Assembly (NCBI GenBank): GCA_964626685.1 | Contig: CAZVJY010000006.1 | Span: 62,001-126,000 of the forward strand | Length of the DNA: 64,000 bases | Origin: RGEC01 sp964626685 | GTDB taxonomy: Bacteria > Bacteroidota > Bacteroidia > NS11-12g > UBA955 | Direction: 5' to 3' | Shown here: piece after piece, positions 43,121 to 51,267 of the stretch | Layout: every line of letters begins with the position of its first letter | Numbering within the stretch: the first letter of the stretch is position 1 | The notes under the pieces: generated by a model | Databases searched by the model: none | The model's input: only the letters and a program-made list of their open reading frames with translations | What the model was told of the DNA's origin: nothing | Made by a program: the position numbers and the translations under genes

Positions 43121-43306
43121 ATGGCACATCCTAAGCGAAAAATATCCAAAACCCGTAGGGACAAACGCCGCACCCATGATAAACTGGAAGTGCGCCCTAT
43201 GATTGCCGACCCTGTAACAGGCGATGTTTCACTATACCATCGTGTTAACCTGGAAACCGGCATGTATCGTGGCCAGAAGGTCATGAAGGGCCGCAACGAA
43301 TCATAA
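43121..43306 (+). CDS. rpmF: 50S ribosomal protein L32, cysteine-free form
   Basis: 61 residues starting MAHPKRKISKTRRDKRRTHD, the L32 signature. The second half, where zinc-binding L32 carries four cysteines (CxxC near 30 and a second pair near 40), has none: the corresponding segment reads DPVTGDVSLYHRVNLETG. It is therefore the zinc-independent (C-minus) type. It lies nine bases after the DUF177 gene, and its stop overlaps the plsX start. Confidence 0.95.
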   Translation: MAHPKRKISKTRRDKRRTHDKLEVRPMIADPVTGDVSLYHRVNLETGMYRGQKVMKGRNES

Positions 43307-44271
43307 TGATGAGAATTGGCGTGGATGCGATGGGCGGTGATTACGCCCCGTTGGAAGCTGTAAAAGGCGCTTTCAATGCTGCTCGTACTCACTCCGATTA
43401 CCAAGTAGTTCTTTTTGGTGCTAAAAGCGCCATAGAATCAGTGTGTGCACAGGAAGAGCTCGACGTTTCCAAATTTGAAATCGTAGACTGCCCCACCCTC
43501 ATAGAAATGGGTGAGCATCCAGTAAGGGCTTTTTCCTCCAAACAAGATTCCAGCATCGCTGTTGGTTTTCGGTATTTGGCAGAAGGTAAAATTGATGCTT
43601 TTCTGAGTGCCGGAAACACAGGAGCTATGCTTGTGGGTTCTTTGATGACGGTAAAAGCCATTCCCGGTATTGACAGACCTTGTTTGACAACCGTTGTGCC
43701 CAGGCTTAACAATCATCCCGGGTTGTTGCTGGATGTAGGGGCCAATGCAGATTGCAAACCTGAACATTTACAGCAGTTTGCCATTCTTGGTTCTGTTTTC
43801 TATGGTGCCGTTAATAAGGTAGATAATCCCAAGGTAGGATTGTTGAATATCGGTGAAGAAGAAGAAAAGGGAAGTATCTTCACCCGTGCAACGCATTCAT
43901 TGCTGAAATCGACCGGAGGAATCAACTTTGTCGGAAATGTTGAAGGCAGAGATATTTTCGGTGATGATTGTGATGTGATTGTGTGTGATGGTTTTACCGG
44001 CAATGTGATCATCAAAGTTTGTGAGGGCATGTACTACAGACTGGCTAAAAGAGGTGTGCAGGACGAGTATCTGGATAAATTCAACTTCAAGCATTATGGC
44101 GGAAGCTCTATTTTGGGGGTGAATGCTCCTGTAATAGTAGGACACGGCATTTCCAAAGCCGATACATTCGTTAAAATGATAGAGCTTGCTGCCGAAGAAG
44201 TTAGCAGTGGCATGATTCAGAAAATCAAAGATGCCGTTGCCACTCACATAAATCCCCAAGCTACCGCGTGA
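43306..44271 (+). CDS. plsX: Phosphate acyltransferase PlsX
   Basis: 321 residues starting MMRIGVDAMGGDYAPLEAVK; the second Met (43309) is an equally good start. Other PlsX landmarks are FLSAGNTGAMLVGS, LLDVGANADCKPEHL and VCDGFTGNVIIKVCEG. It converts acyl-ACP to acyl-phosphate, the donor for PlsY in phosphatidic-acid synthesis, and associates peripherally with the membrane. The start overlaps the rpmF stop by one base (TAATG), and the stop overlaps fabH (TGATG), so the three are translationally coupled. Confidence 0.96.
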   Translation: MMRIGVDAMGGDYAPLEAVKGAFNAARTHSDYQVVLFGAKSAIESVCAQEELDVSKFEIVDCPTLIEMGEHPVRAFSSKQDSSIAVGFRYLAEGKIDAFLSAGNTGAMLVGSLMTVKAIPGIDRPCLTTVVPRLNNHPGLLLDVGANADCKPEHLQQFAILGSVFYGAVNKVDNPKVGLLNIGEEEEKGSIFTRATHSLLKSTGGINFVGNVEGRDIFGDDCDVIVCDGFTGNVIIKVCEGMYYRLAKRGVQDEYLDKFNFKHYGGSSILGVNAPVIVGHGISKADTFVKMIELAAEEVSSGMIQKIKDAVATHINPQATA

Positions 44272-45266
44272 TGCAAAAAGTAACAGCAGCAATTACAGCC
44301 GTTGGAGGGTATGTACCTGAAACGGTTTTAACCAATAAAGATCTAGAAAATCTGGTAGACACTTCAGATGAGTGGATCACCACCCGAACAGGTATTAAAG
44401 AACGCCATATTCTGCGCGAGCCCGGTAAAGCAACCAGTGATATGGCTGTTCGTGCCATTTTGCCCATGTTGGAAAAGAAGGGTGTTTCTCCTGAGGAAAT
44501 TGATGTTATTCTCGTAGGTACTATCACCGGAGATTATATTTTTCCTGCCTGTGCCAACATTATCGCTGATAAAATAGGTGCTAAAAATGCGTGGGGTTTT
44601 GATATCGCCGCAGCCTGTTCCGGATTTTTATATGCACTTGAAACCGGTAGCCGGTTTATTCAAAGCGGATCTAAGAAGGTGCTGGTTTGCGGTTTTGATA
44701 AAATGAGTTCCATCATTGATTACACAGATAGAAATACCTGTATCATCTTTGGTGACGGCGGTGGCTGTGTATTGCTGGAACCAAATTCGGAAGGATTCGG
44801 TGTGCGTGACTCTATCCTTAAAATGGATGGCAGTGGTCGTGAATATCTTTATCAGCCAGCCGGTGGATCTATGAATCCTCCTACGCTGGAAACGGTTAGT
44901 AACCGTCAGCACTATGTGTATCAGGAAGGTAAAACCGTATTTAAGTTTGCCGTAACCAATATGGCAGATGTTAGCTATGATATTATGGACAGAAACGGCC
45001 TTAATGCAGATTCTGTAGACTGGCTGATAGCACATCAGGCAAATCTGCGCATCATTGATGCAACAGCTGAACGGATGGGTCTGGACAAAGAAAAAGTGCT
45101 TGTCAACATCGATCGATACGGTAATACCACAGCAGGAACACTTCCATTGCTTATGTATGATTTTGAAAAGAAATTTAAAAAGGGTGACAACCTTATTTTA
45201 AGCACCTTTGGTGGTGGTTTCACCTGGGGCAGCATTTACATTAAATGGGCCTACGATCCGGCCTGA
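44271..45266 (+). CDS. fabH: Beta-ketoacyl-ACP synthase III (FabH)
   Basis: 331 residues from the ATG at 44271; an in-frame GTG one codon earlier is not needed. The catalytic triad is visible: Cys116 in AAACSGFLYAL, His in IAHQANLRI near residue 255 and Asn in DRYGNTTAGT near 285. The start AAITAVGGYVPETVLTN and EWITTRTGIKERHI are typical. It condenses acetyl-CoA (or branched acyl-CoA) with malonyl-ACP to start fatty-acid synthesis; iso-branched starters are usual in Bacteroidota. Ends the operon; the next gene is convergent one base later. Confidence 0.96.
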   Translation: MQKVTAAITAVGGYVPETVLTNKDLENLVDTSDEWITTRTGIKERHILREPGKATSDMAVRAILPMLEKKGVSPEEIDVILVGTITGDYIFPACANIIADKIGAKNAWGFDIAAACSGFLYALETGSRFIQSGSKKVLVCGFDKMSSIIDYTDRNTCIIFGDGGGCVLLEPNSEGFGVRDSILKMDGSGREYLYQPAGGSMNPPTLETVSNRQHYVYQEGKTVFKFAVTNMADVSYDIMDRNGLNADSVDWLIAHQANLRIIDATAERMGLDKEKVLVNIDRYGNTTAGTLPLLMYDFEKKFKKGDNLILSTFGGGFTWGSIYIKWAYDPA

Positions 45267-45267
45267 T

Positions 45268-46416
45268 TTATTGTTTTCTGAAAATTGCTCTGTAAATATA
45301 GTCGGCATCTTTTTGACCGCCACCGCAAAAGATTTCAGAGTCCAGTATTAACCCCAATTTATCCTGAAAGTATTTTGTGTTCTCCTCATTTTCAGCTGAG
45401 AATAAGGAGCAGGTTAAATAAATCAGTTTGCCATTCGGTTTAAGAAAGGCAGCTGCATTGGTAACAATACTGCGCTGTTTCTCCGCATACCTCATTAGTT
45501 CTGATTCTGAAAATACATGCAGCATCTCCGGAGTTCTTCTCCATGTTCCGCTACCGCTGCATGGTACATCGCAGATGAGGATATCAAAAACAGGTTTGGA
45601 AATAACCATTGTATCGTCAAATACCAGTTTTTGAACGGGGCGGGATAAATCGGCTGTGCCACAAAATGGGCGGGCTTTGCCTTCTGCTGAAAATCGCATC
45701 ACTGCATTGTGCACCATCTGGGATCGGGTGTCAGAAATGTAAATCGTAGCACTTGGACTGGCTTCCGAGGCCAGCATGGCTTTTCCGCCTGCACCGCAGC
45801 AAGTATCCCAGATCAGTTCAGCGTCTGATAGGATATTTTCACTGATGGATTCCTGGCTACTCAGATCCTGTATTCTGCACCATCCTTTGATAATCACTTC
45901 ATCGAGTTTTGCGTTTTCGCATTTTAAAACAAACTGTCCGTGCTCCTCAAACTCGGTAGCATTTTTATTCAAATAGGCAATTAAATCCTCTCGAAATGGC
46001 GGGTTGATTTTTACCCAAACGGGTGCCTTACGACCGAACCATTGATTGATGTCTTTAATACAGAGTTTATTGGAAAGTAAAGCTGAAAAAGGTTTATAAG
46101 GATTCCATTCTTCGCCTGTCAGGGAATCAAATTCTAAGGCTTTTTTGGTTGAATGTTTGCCGGAAAAAATATCCGGTAGCAGTTCGGTGAGCTTTTCATT
46201 GTCAGGTTCTAGCCGAATCAAACCCAGTAGCAATCGCTGCTCTAAACTCAGATTGTTATTGATTTTTCCAAGTTTCCAGTAGCCGTAAAAAACATCCCGG
46301 TAGAATTTTCGGTCTTTGCTACCAAACTGTTTATGTTGTCTGAATACCTCCTGCAGCCACAAATGGAAAGGCTGTTTAAATGAAAAACCAGCAATCAGGT
46401 CCGCTGCAATTCGCAA
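45268..46416 (-). CDS. RsmB/NOP-family RNA (cytosine-5)-methyltransferase
   Basis: 382 residues: an N-terminal helical region of about 130 residues resembling the NusB-like domain of RsmB, then a class I SAM methyltransferase domain with WDTCCGAGGKAMLAS, ICDVPCSGSGTWRRTPEM and LTCSLFSAENEENT. The two catalytic cysteines of m5C methyltransferases are present in PCSGSG and TCSLF. It probably methylates 16S rRNA, as RsmB does at C967, but NOP family members differ in target. It follows the periplasmic-binding protein gene by 17 bases on the minus strand, probably in the guaA operon. Confidence 0.88.
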   Translation of the reverse strand: MRIAADLIAGFSFKQPFHLWLQEVFRQHKQFGSKDRKFYRDVFYGYWKLGKINNNLSLEQRLLLGLIRLEPDNEKLTELLPDIFSGKHSTKKALEFDSLTGEEWNPYKPFSALLSNKLCIKDINQWFGRKAPVWVKINPPFREDLIAYLNKNATEFEEHGQFVLKCENAKLDEVIIKGWCRIQDLSSQESISENILSDAELIWDTCCGAGGKAMLASEASPSATIYISDTRSQMVHNAVMRFSAEGKARPFCGTADLSRPVQKLVFDDTMVISKPVFDILICDVPCSGSGTWRRTPEMLHVFSESELMRYAEKQRSIVTNAAAFLKPNGKLIYLTCSLFSAENEENTKYFQDKLGLILDSEIFCGGGQKDADYIYRAIFRKQ

Positions 46417-46433
46417 TCTGTTTTTGAGTGTAT

Positions 46434-47531
46434 TCAGGGTTCTATTTCCTCCCGGATACCGTCAGACAAACGAATAAAATGCAATCCGAAGTTGACCACC
46501 TCTTTGTTGAATTTTTTGAGGTGTATATGGTTTATAAAGCCCCTGTAATCCATATTCACTGAATTGTTTACAAAAGAATCTCCAAAAGCCATGAGGCCGA
46601 AGCCTAAATACGTAGCCTGGTCATAACCGATATACGCATATTTGCTTGGATCACTGAAATAGGTTGCGTAGTATAGGTCTTCAAATTCAACAGAAGCAGT
46701 ATCTCCCGGTGTATTTACAGTAACCTCAGGATATAAGATGTGCGGCTCATTTTTGTTTACAATAGTTCTGAAGGTTCCATGCCAGTCATGGTGTGCTATA
46801 ATCCAGCTTTGCTTTTTGTTTTTAATGAGTTTTTCCAGTTCCGGTTTTATACTAATTTTCTCTATGGTGTTAAAAATTACAAAACTGTCGGGCCTGTTGA
46901 TTGGGCTTGATAACTTGCCGTTGTTGATGGTAATGAATTTTATTTGTGTAAAACCAAGTTGCTTTGCCGCATTTTTTATTCGAGCGGCATCTTTTTTTGA
47001 ATCAGCACTTGCATCTGAAATGATGTAGAACCGATGTTTGGGATATATTTTTATGGCTTTTTCAAAGGCTGCACGAATCCTAATACTGTCAGGGGTGAAA
47101 AAGTTGATCAGTCCGTTGCCCTGGAAAGCAGGTTTATAGTATTTCAGCGGAGAAACTACTGTAATCCCCTTTGTTTGACCGTATTTTTCCACCATAGCCA
47201 GCTTTTCCGGATATACAGGGCCTATAATTAGGTTGGTGTTGTCCAAAGACCCACTTTGAAGCAGGGTTTCCAAGGCGAAACTGTCTTTTTCGCTGTCGTA
47301 AACAGAAATTTCTGCTTTTAAACCTTCTTCTACCAGTTTTTTTGCACCCATGGCGAAACCCTGGTAATAATCAAGCATGGCTTCGCCCACAGCGGTGTGA
47401 TTGCCTGTTGATTTAAACGGTAAAACCAAGGCTATTTTGTATGTTTTTTTATGATGGTTTTGTGCAAATAGATATTGCGCCGAAAACAACGGCAATACAA
47501 AAAATAGGATATGGCAATACCATTTTCTCAT
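46434..47531 (-). CDS. Periplasmic-binding-protein-fold (type 1) exported protein
   Basis: 365 residues from the ATG at 47531 (ATGA overlap with the guaA stop; another in-frame ATG at 47537 is possible). Signal peptide MRKWYCHILFFVLPLFSAQ followed by a LivK/amino-acid-receptor-like fold: YKIALVLPFKSTGNHTAVGE, AISVYDSEKDSF-like strand, NLIIGPVYPEKLAMVEKYG and ITVVSPLKYY. It lacks the LysM repeats that I recall in some Bacteroidota homologues placed after guaA. No permease genes are adjacent, so it may be a sensor or cell-wall protein rather than a transporter component. Confidence 0.8.
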   Translation of the reverse strand: MRKWYCHILFFVLPLFSAQYLFAQNHHKKTYKIALVLPFKSTGNHTAVGEAMLDYYQGFAMGAKKLVEEGLKAEISVYDSEKDSFALETLLQSGSLDNTNLIIGPVYPEKLAMVEKYGQTKGITVVSPLKYYKPAFQGNGLINFFTPDSIRIRAAFEKAIKIYPKHRFYIISDASADSKKDAARIKNAAKQLGFTQIKFITINNGKLSSPINRPDSFVIFNTIEKISIKPELEKLIKNKKQSWIIAHHDWHGTFRTIVNKNEPHILYPEVTVNTPGDTASVEFEDLYYATYFSDPSKYAYIGYDQATYLGFGLMAFGDSFVNNSVNMDYRGFINHIHLKKFNKEVVNFGLHFIRLSDGIREEIEP

Positions 47532-49060
47532 TCCCATTCAATAGTAGCAGGCGGTTTGGAGCTAATGTCATAAACCACCCTGTTGATGCCTTTTACACGG
47601 TTGATGATGCTGTTGCTTATGTCGGCAAGTACTTCGTATGGAATATGAACCCAATCGGCGGTCATTCCGTCTGTGCTGCTTACAGCCCTGAGTGCCACAA
47701 CCTGTTCGTAGGTACGCTCGTCACCCATAACACCTACGCTTTGTATTGGCAGCAGAATGGTTCCGGCTTGCCAGATCTGGTCATACCAGCCATATTCTTT
47801 GAGTTTTTCAAGATAGATGGCGTCGGCTTCCTGCAGCAGTTTTACTTTATCTTCTGTGATATCGCCAATAATACGTATACCCAAACCGGGGCCTGGGAAG
47901 GGATGGCGGTTTAAAATTTCAGAAGGCAGATTCAGTGCTTTACCTACACGGCGAACTTCATCTTTAAAAAGGGAACGCAAAGGTTCTACAATGCCCAGAT
48001 GCAGCGATTCGGGCAATCCACCTACGTTATGGTGGCTTTTGATGGTAGCACTGGGTCCTTTCACGCTGACGCTCTCAATTACATCCGGATAGATGGTGCC
48101 CTGGGCGAGCCATTTGGCATCCTGTATCTTTTTGGATTCATCCTGAAACACCTCAACAAACACCCTGCCAATGATTTTCCGCTTGGTCTCCGGATCCGAA
48201 ACACCGGTCAGTTCGCCGTAAAATCTTTGTGAGGCATCAATTCCATGTATATTCAGGTTTAGTTGTTCGTAAGCCTTGAGAACTTCATCGTATTCATTTT
48301 TTCTCAGCAGTCCATTGTTGATGAATATACAGTGCAGCTTGGGTCCGATTGCTTTGTGGAGCAGCAGGGCTGCTACAGAACTATCCACACCACCGCTCAG
48401 GCCGAGTATTACAGTGTCGTTTCCAACCTGATCACGGATTTTCTGAACCGTTTCATCAATAAAATGTCCCGGAGTCCAATCACCGCTGCATTCGCAGATG
48501 TTGAAGAGAAAATTTGATAACAGGGCAGAACCTTCTGTGCTATGGTATACTTCCGGATGAAACTGAATGCCGTATGCCTGCGGATAGGCGCCAAGCCTGA
48601 AGGCTGCAACAGGAATAGATGCTGTTGTTCCAATGATGGTGCTGCCTTCGGGTACCTTGAGGATGCTGTCGCTATGACTCATCCACACCTGGCTTTCGTA
48701 TTGCAAACCTTCTAGCAGTTGATTGGGCTCGCCTGTTTGAATTAGCATGGCACGACCATACTCACGGTGGGCTGATTTCCCTACTTCTCCGCCCATCTTT
48801 TTTGCCATTAGCTGAGCACCGTAGCAAACACCCAGGGTGGGAGCATGGTTTAATATTGAAGTCAGGTCTATATCGGGAGCATCTGTCTCATTAACAGAAC
48901 TGGGACTGCCTGAAAGGACAATACCTTTGATGTGAGGGCCCGGCTGGGGGTAATGATTGAAGGGGTGGATTTCACAGTATACATTCAGTTCGCGAATGCG
49001 TCGGGCAATCAGTTGTGTGTATTGAGAGCCAAAGTCTAGTATGAGGATGGTGTCAGTCAT
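47528..49060 (-). CDS. guaA: GMP synthase (glutamine-hydrolysing)
   Basis: 510 residues. Class I glutamine amidotransferase domain (about 1-190) with the nucleophile in GVCYGAQLMAKK and the His-x-Glu pair in IQFHPEVYHS; ATP-pyrophosphatase domain with the P-loop LGLSGGVDSSVAALLL near residue 222; C-terminal dimerisation domain ending with the GuaA signature KPPATIEWE. It converts XMP to GMP with Gln and ATP. A -7-like TAATTTCG lies 11 bases upstream of the ATG. First gene of a run with the periplasmic-binding protein and the RNA methyltransferase. Confidence 0.96.
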   Translation of the reverse strand: MTDTILILDFGSQYTQLIARRIRELNVYCEIHPFNHYPQPGPHIKGIVLSGSPSSVNETDAPDIDLTSILNHAPTLGVCYGAQLMAKKMGGEVGKSAHREYGRAMLIQTGEPNQLLEGLQYESQVWMSHSDSILKVPEGSTIIGTTASIPVAAFRLGAYPQAYGIQFHPEVYHSTEGSALLSNFLFNICECSGDWTPGHFIDETVQKIRDQVGNDTVILGLSGGVDSSVAALLLHKAIGPKLHCIFINNGLLRKNEYDEVLKAYEQLNLNIHGIDASQRFYGELTGVSDPETKRKIIGRVFVEVFQDESKKIQDAKWLAQGTIYPDVIESVSVKGPSATIKSHHNVGGLPESLHLGIVEPLRSLFKDEVRRVGKALNLPSEILNRHPFPGPGLGIRIIGDITEDKVKLLQEADAIYLEKLKEYGWYDQIWQAGTILLPIQSVGVMGDERTYEQVVALRAVSSTDGMTADWVHIPYEVLADISNSIINRVKGINRVVYDISSKPPATIEWE

Positions 49061-49118
49061 CGGCGATACTGCGAAATTACAGCAATTAAGGCGGAGCGCC
49101 CTAACTTGATTTATAAAT

Positions 49119-49721
49119 TTATGGAAAAAGACTAATCTGCGATTTCAGCAGGCTGAATGTTTTGCGGTGGTGGACTGTAGCTCCAAGACGGGATATGGCT
49201 TCGCGGTGTTTTTCTGTAGGGTATCCTGCATTTTTCTCCCACCCAAATTCCGGAAATTCATGGTGTAACTTTTCCATCATTTCATCCCTGTGGGTTTTAG
49301 CCAGAATGCTGGCAGCGGCTATAGAGACAAATCGTGAATCTCCTTTAATCATTGTGGTGTAGGGTATACTGCCAAACGGTTTGAAACGGTTTCCATCTAC
49401 CAGTATGTGCAAAGGCGGTGTTTTCAATCCTTCAAGTGCCCTGTGCATCGCCAAAATACTTGCATTAAGTATGTTTATTGCATCAATTTCCTCCGGAGTA
49501 CAAAGCGCTACTTGCCAGCACACAGCTGCATTTTCTATGATGGGCCGGAGTACATCGCGGTGCTTTTTGGAAACCTGCTTGCTATCATTTAACAAAGGAT
49601 GGTGAAAATCAGGTGGAAGAATTACAGCTGCGGCAACCACAGGTCCTGCCAGGCAGCCCCTTCCAGCTTCATCGGTGCCTGCTTCCGGGTAAAGTCCGCT
49701 GTGATTGGAAATCAAGGACAT
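49119..49721 (-). CDS. rnhB: Ribonuclease HII
   Basis: 200 residues. Catalytic acidic residues in AGTDEAGRGCLAGPVVAAAV near residues 15-34 (Asp and Glu), with further Asp in HILVDGNRFKPF and near SRFVSIAAASILAKTHRDEM; the closing GYPTEKHREAI is also conserved. It removes RNA from RNA-DNA hybrids and single ribonucleotides. One base separates its start from the upstream glycosyltransferase stop, so the genes form an operon although their functions differ. Confidence 0.95.
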   Translation of the reverse strand: MSLISNHSGLYPEAGTDEAGRGCLAGPVVAAAVILPPDFHHPLLNDSKQVSKKHRDVLRPIIENAAVCWQVALCTPEEIDAINILNASILAMHRALEGLKTPPLHILVDGNRFKPFGSIPYTTMIKGDSRFVSIAAASILAKTHRDEMMEKLHHEFPEFGWEKNAGYPTEKHREAISRLGATVHHRKTFSLLKSQISLFP

Positions 49722-49722
49722 A

Positions 49723-50484
49723 TTAGCGAAATTTTAATCCTATGGCCAGGCGATATTTTTGAAAAACTTCACTTGCCTGGTACCGGCAAATCTGAAAGCC
49801 GGCTATACCATCCAAAAAGCCTTTTTTAAGCAGATAATTTTTAATGTACTTGAAGATAGGGCTTAAAAGCATTTTAAAAATTAGCCACAGCATTGGTTTT
49901 TGTGTGAACTGGGTTGCAGCAATTTGAGCAAATTTATCTGTCTGCCTGACCATTGCCTCATGGGTAGGGTAGGTGTTATGCAAAATATCACCCGGCAGGT
50001 GCGCCGCAGTCAATCCCTTGTTTAACTCAAACCGGTCGTGGGGATTGGTGCCAGTCCATGAACCACAGTCTTTTTTCCAAAGGCGCAATTTGGTGTCAGG
50101 ATACCATCCGCAGGTTTTGATAGGTTTTCCGCAGTAAAAATTCAGTCGATTCATACTGTAGCCATCTATGTTTCCTGGGAAATCATGTTCTTTCAGGGAT
50201 TTGATGCTGAGAAGTAAGGTCGAATCCGGTTTTTCATCCGCATCCAGGCTCAGAATCCAATGATGTGAAGCGAGGTCTTTGGCCCTGTTTTTTTGCTGAA
50301 TATGGCCATCGAAAGCGTGTTGCTCAAATCGAACACCTTTTTCTATGCAGATTTGCCCGGTATTGTCTGTAGAGAAACTGTCCAGTACCACAATTTCATC
50401 GGCCACAGATCTTACTGAATCTATGCAAGCGCCAATGTTTTTTTCTTCGTTTCGGGTGATAATGACCACAGACAGCGGTGTCAT
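49723..50484 (-). CDS. Family 2 glycosyltransferase, WaaE/KdtX-like
   Basis: 253 residues from the ATG at 50484, which gives the usual MTPLSVVIITRNEEKNIGAC start; the frame is open further upstream but unlikely to be used. GT2 landmarks: TRNEEKNI, LDSFSTDNT, the metal-binding DADE in LSLDADEKP near residue 90, and the C-terminal LPGDILHNTYPTHEAM typical of LPS-core glycosyltransferases of the WaaE/KdtX kind. It probably adds a sugar to lipooligosaccharide core. Near-consensus box TTTCTTTG (50489-50496, minus) ends four bases before the ATG. Confidence 0.85.
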   Translation of the reverse strand: MTPLSVVIITRNEEKNIGACIDSVRSVADEIVVLDSFSTDNTGQICIEKGVRFEQHAFDGHIQQKNRAKDLASHHWILSLDADEKPDSTLLLSIKSLKEHDFPGNIDGYSMNRLNFYCGKPIKTCGWYPDTKLRLWKKDCGSWTGTNPHDRFELNKGLTAAHLPGDILHNTYPTHEAMVRQTDKFAQIAATQFTQKPMLWLIFKMLLSPIFKYIKNYLLKKGFLDGIAGFQICRYQASEVFQKYRLAIGLKFR

Positions 50485-50516
50485 GCGGCAAAGAAAAGGG
50501 ATTTTACAGGTAAAAC

Positions 50517-50548
50517 ACAAAAAAGGCGGCATTGAAATCGATGCCGCC
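50517..50548 (-). terminator. Rho-independent terminator of yceI
   Basis: On the minus strand GGCGGCAT (50548-50541), an 8-base loop and ATGCCGCC (50532-50525) form a perfect 8-base stem followed by a run of seven T residues. It separates yceI from the glycosyltransferase gene. Confidence 0.88.
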
Positions 50549-50570
50549 ATGAATTCAATCGTTATTTTGA

Positions 50571-51122
50571 TTAAGATTGCTTGATTAACTGAACTTCGCA
50601 GATGATTTTTACCTCATCGGAAACCAGAAGTCCACCAGCTTCCAATGGAGCATTCCAGGTCAGCCCCCAGTCTTTTCTGCTGATTTTGCCTTCCAGGTTA
50701 AAACCGGCTTTGGTATTTCCCCAAGGATCTTTGGCAATGCCTTCAAAGGCAACTTTTAATTGTACTGGTTTGATTTCACCTTTGATTTCCAGTTCGCCAT
50801 TCATGAGGTAATTGCCTGAGGCATCTTCTTCTAGCCCGGTGCTTCGGAACGAGAGTGTGGGATATTTTTCAGCATCGAAGAAATCTGCACTCAGCAAGTG
50901 ACCATCGCGCTGGGTATCACCGGTATGAATGGAGTTAATTTCAGCCGAAAACTGAATAGCAGCCTTACCGAAGTCATCGCCCTGCGTTTCAACGCTGGCG
51001 TTAAATTTTGTAAAACTGCCTGTTACAGTTGAAATCATGAGATGTTTAATCTTGAATTGAACGTGGGAGTGACTGTTGTCAATGGCCCATGTGGTTTTTG
51101 TGGAGCTTGCTTGTTCTGTCAT
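50571..51122 (-). CDS. YceI family lipid-binding protein
   Basis: 183 residues. YceI barrel from residue about 10: TWAIDNSHSHVQFKIKHLM, then VTGSFTKFNA, DDFGKAAIQFSAE and the closing WNAPLEAGGLLVSDEV. There is no signal peptide, so it may be cytoplasmic. YceI proteins bind isoprenoid or other hydrophobic molecules in a lipocalin-like barrel. It has a well-formed promoter overlapped by a perfect 16-base palindrome, and its own terminator, so it is a single-gene, probably repressor-controlled unit. Confidence 0.92.
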   Translation of the reverse strand: MTEQASSTKTTWAIDNSHSHVQFKIKHLMISTVTGSFTKFNASVETQGDDFGKAAIQFSAEINSIHTGDTQRDGHLLSADFFDAEKYPTLSFRSTGLEEDASGNYLMNGELEIKGEIKPVQLKVAFEGIAKDPWGNTKAGFNLEGKISRKDWGLTWNAPLEAGGLLVSDEVKIICEVQLIKQS

Positions 51123-51141
51123 TGCGTTAAAATTTAGACCG

Positions 51142-51174
51142 CAAAGATAAGTTAAGAAATTTGTTTAAACAAAT
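51142..51174 (-). promoter_or_regulatory. yceI promoter with overlapping 16-base palindrome
   Basis: Minus strand: -33 TTTG (51173-51170), a 20-base spacer, and -7 TATCTTTG (51149-51142), 19 bases before the ATG. The perfect palindrome ATTTGTTTAAACAAAT (51159-51174) covers the -33 box and upstream half of the spacer, the position expected for a repressor such as a MarR-family dimer. The regulator is not encoded nearby. Confidence 0.65.
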
Positions 51175-51267
51175 AAAATGATTTAAATTGGTTGTAAGTA
51201 TGATTTGCTTACAAAAAACTTCGGTTTGATGGAATGAACCCAAAATGCGTGTTAATTCGCGGTAGAG

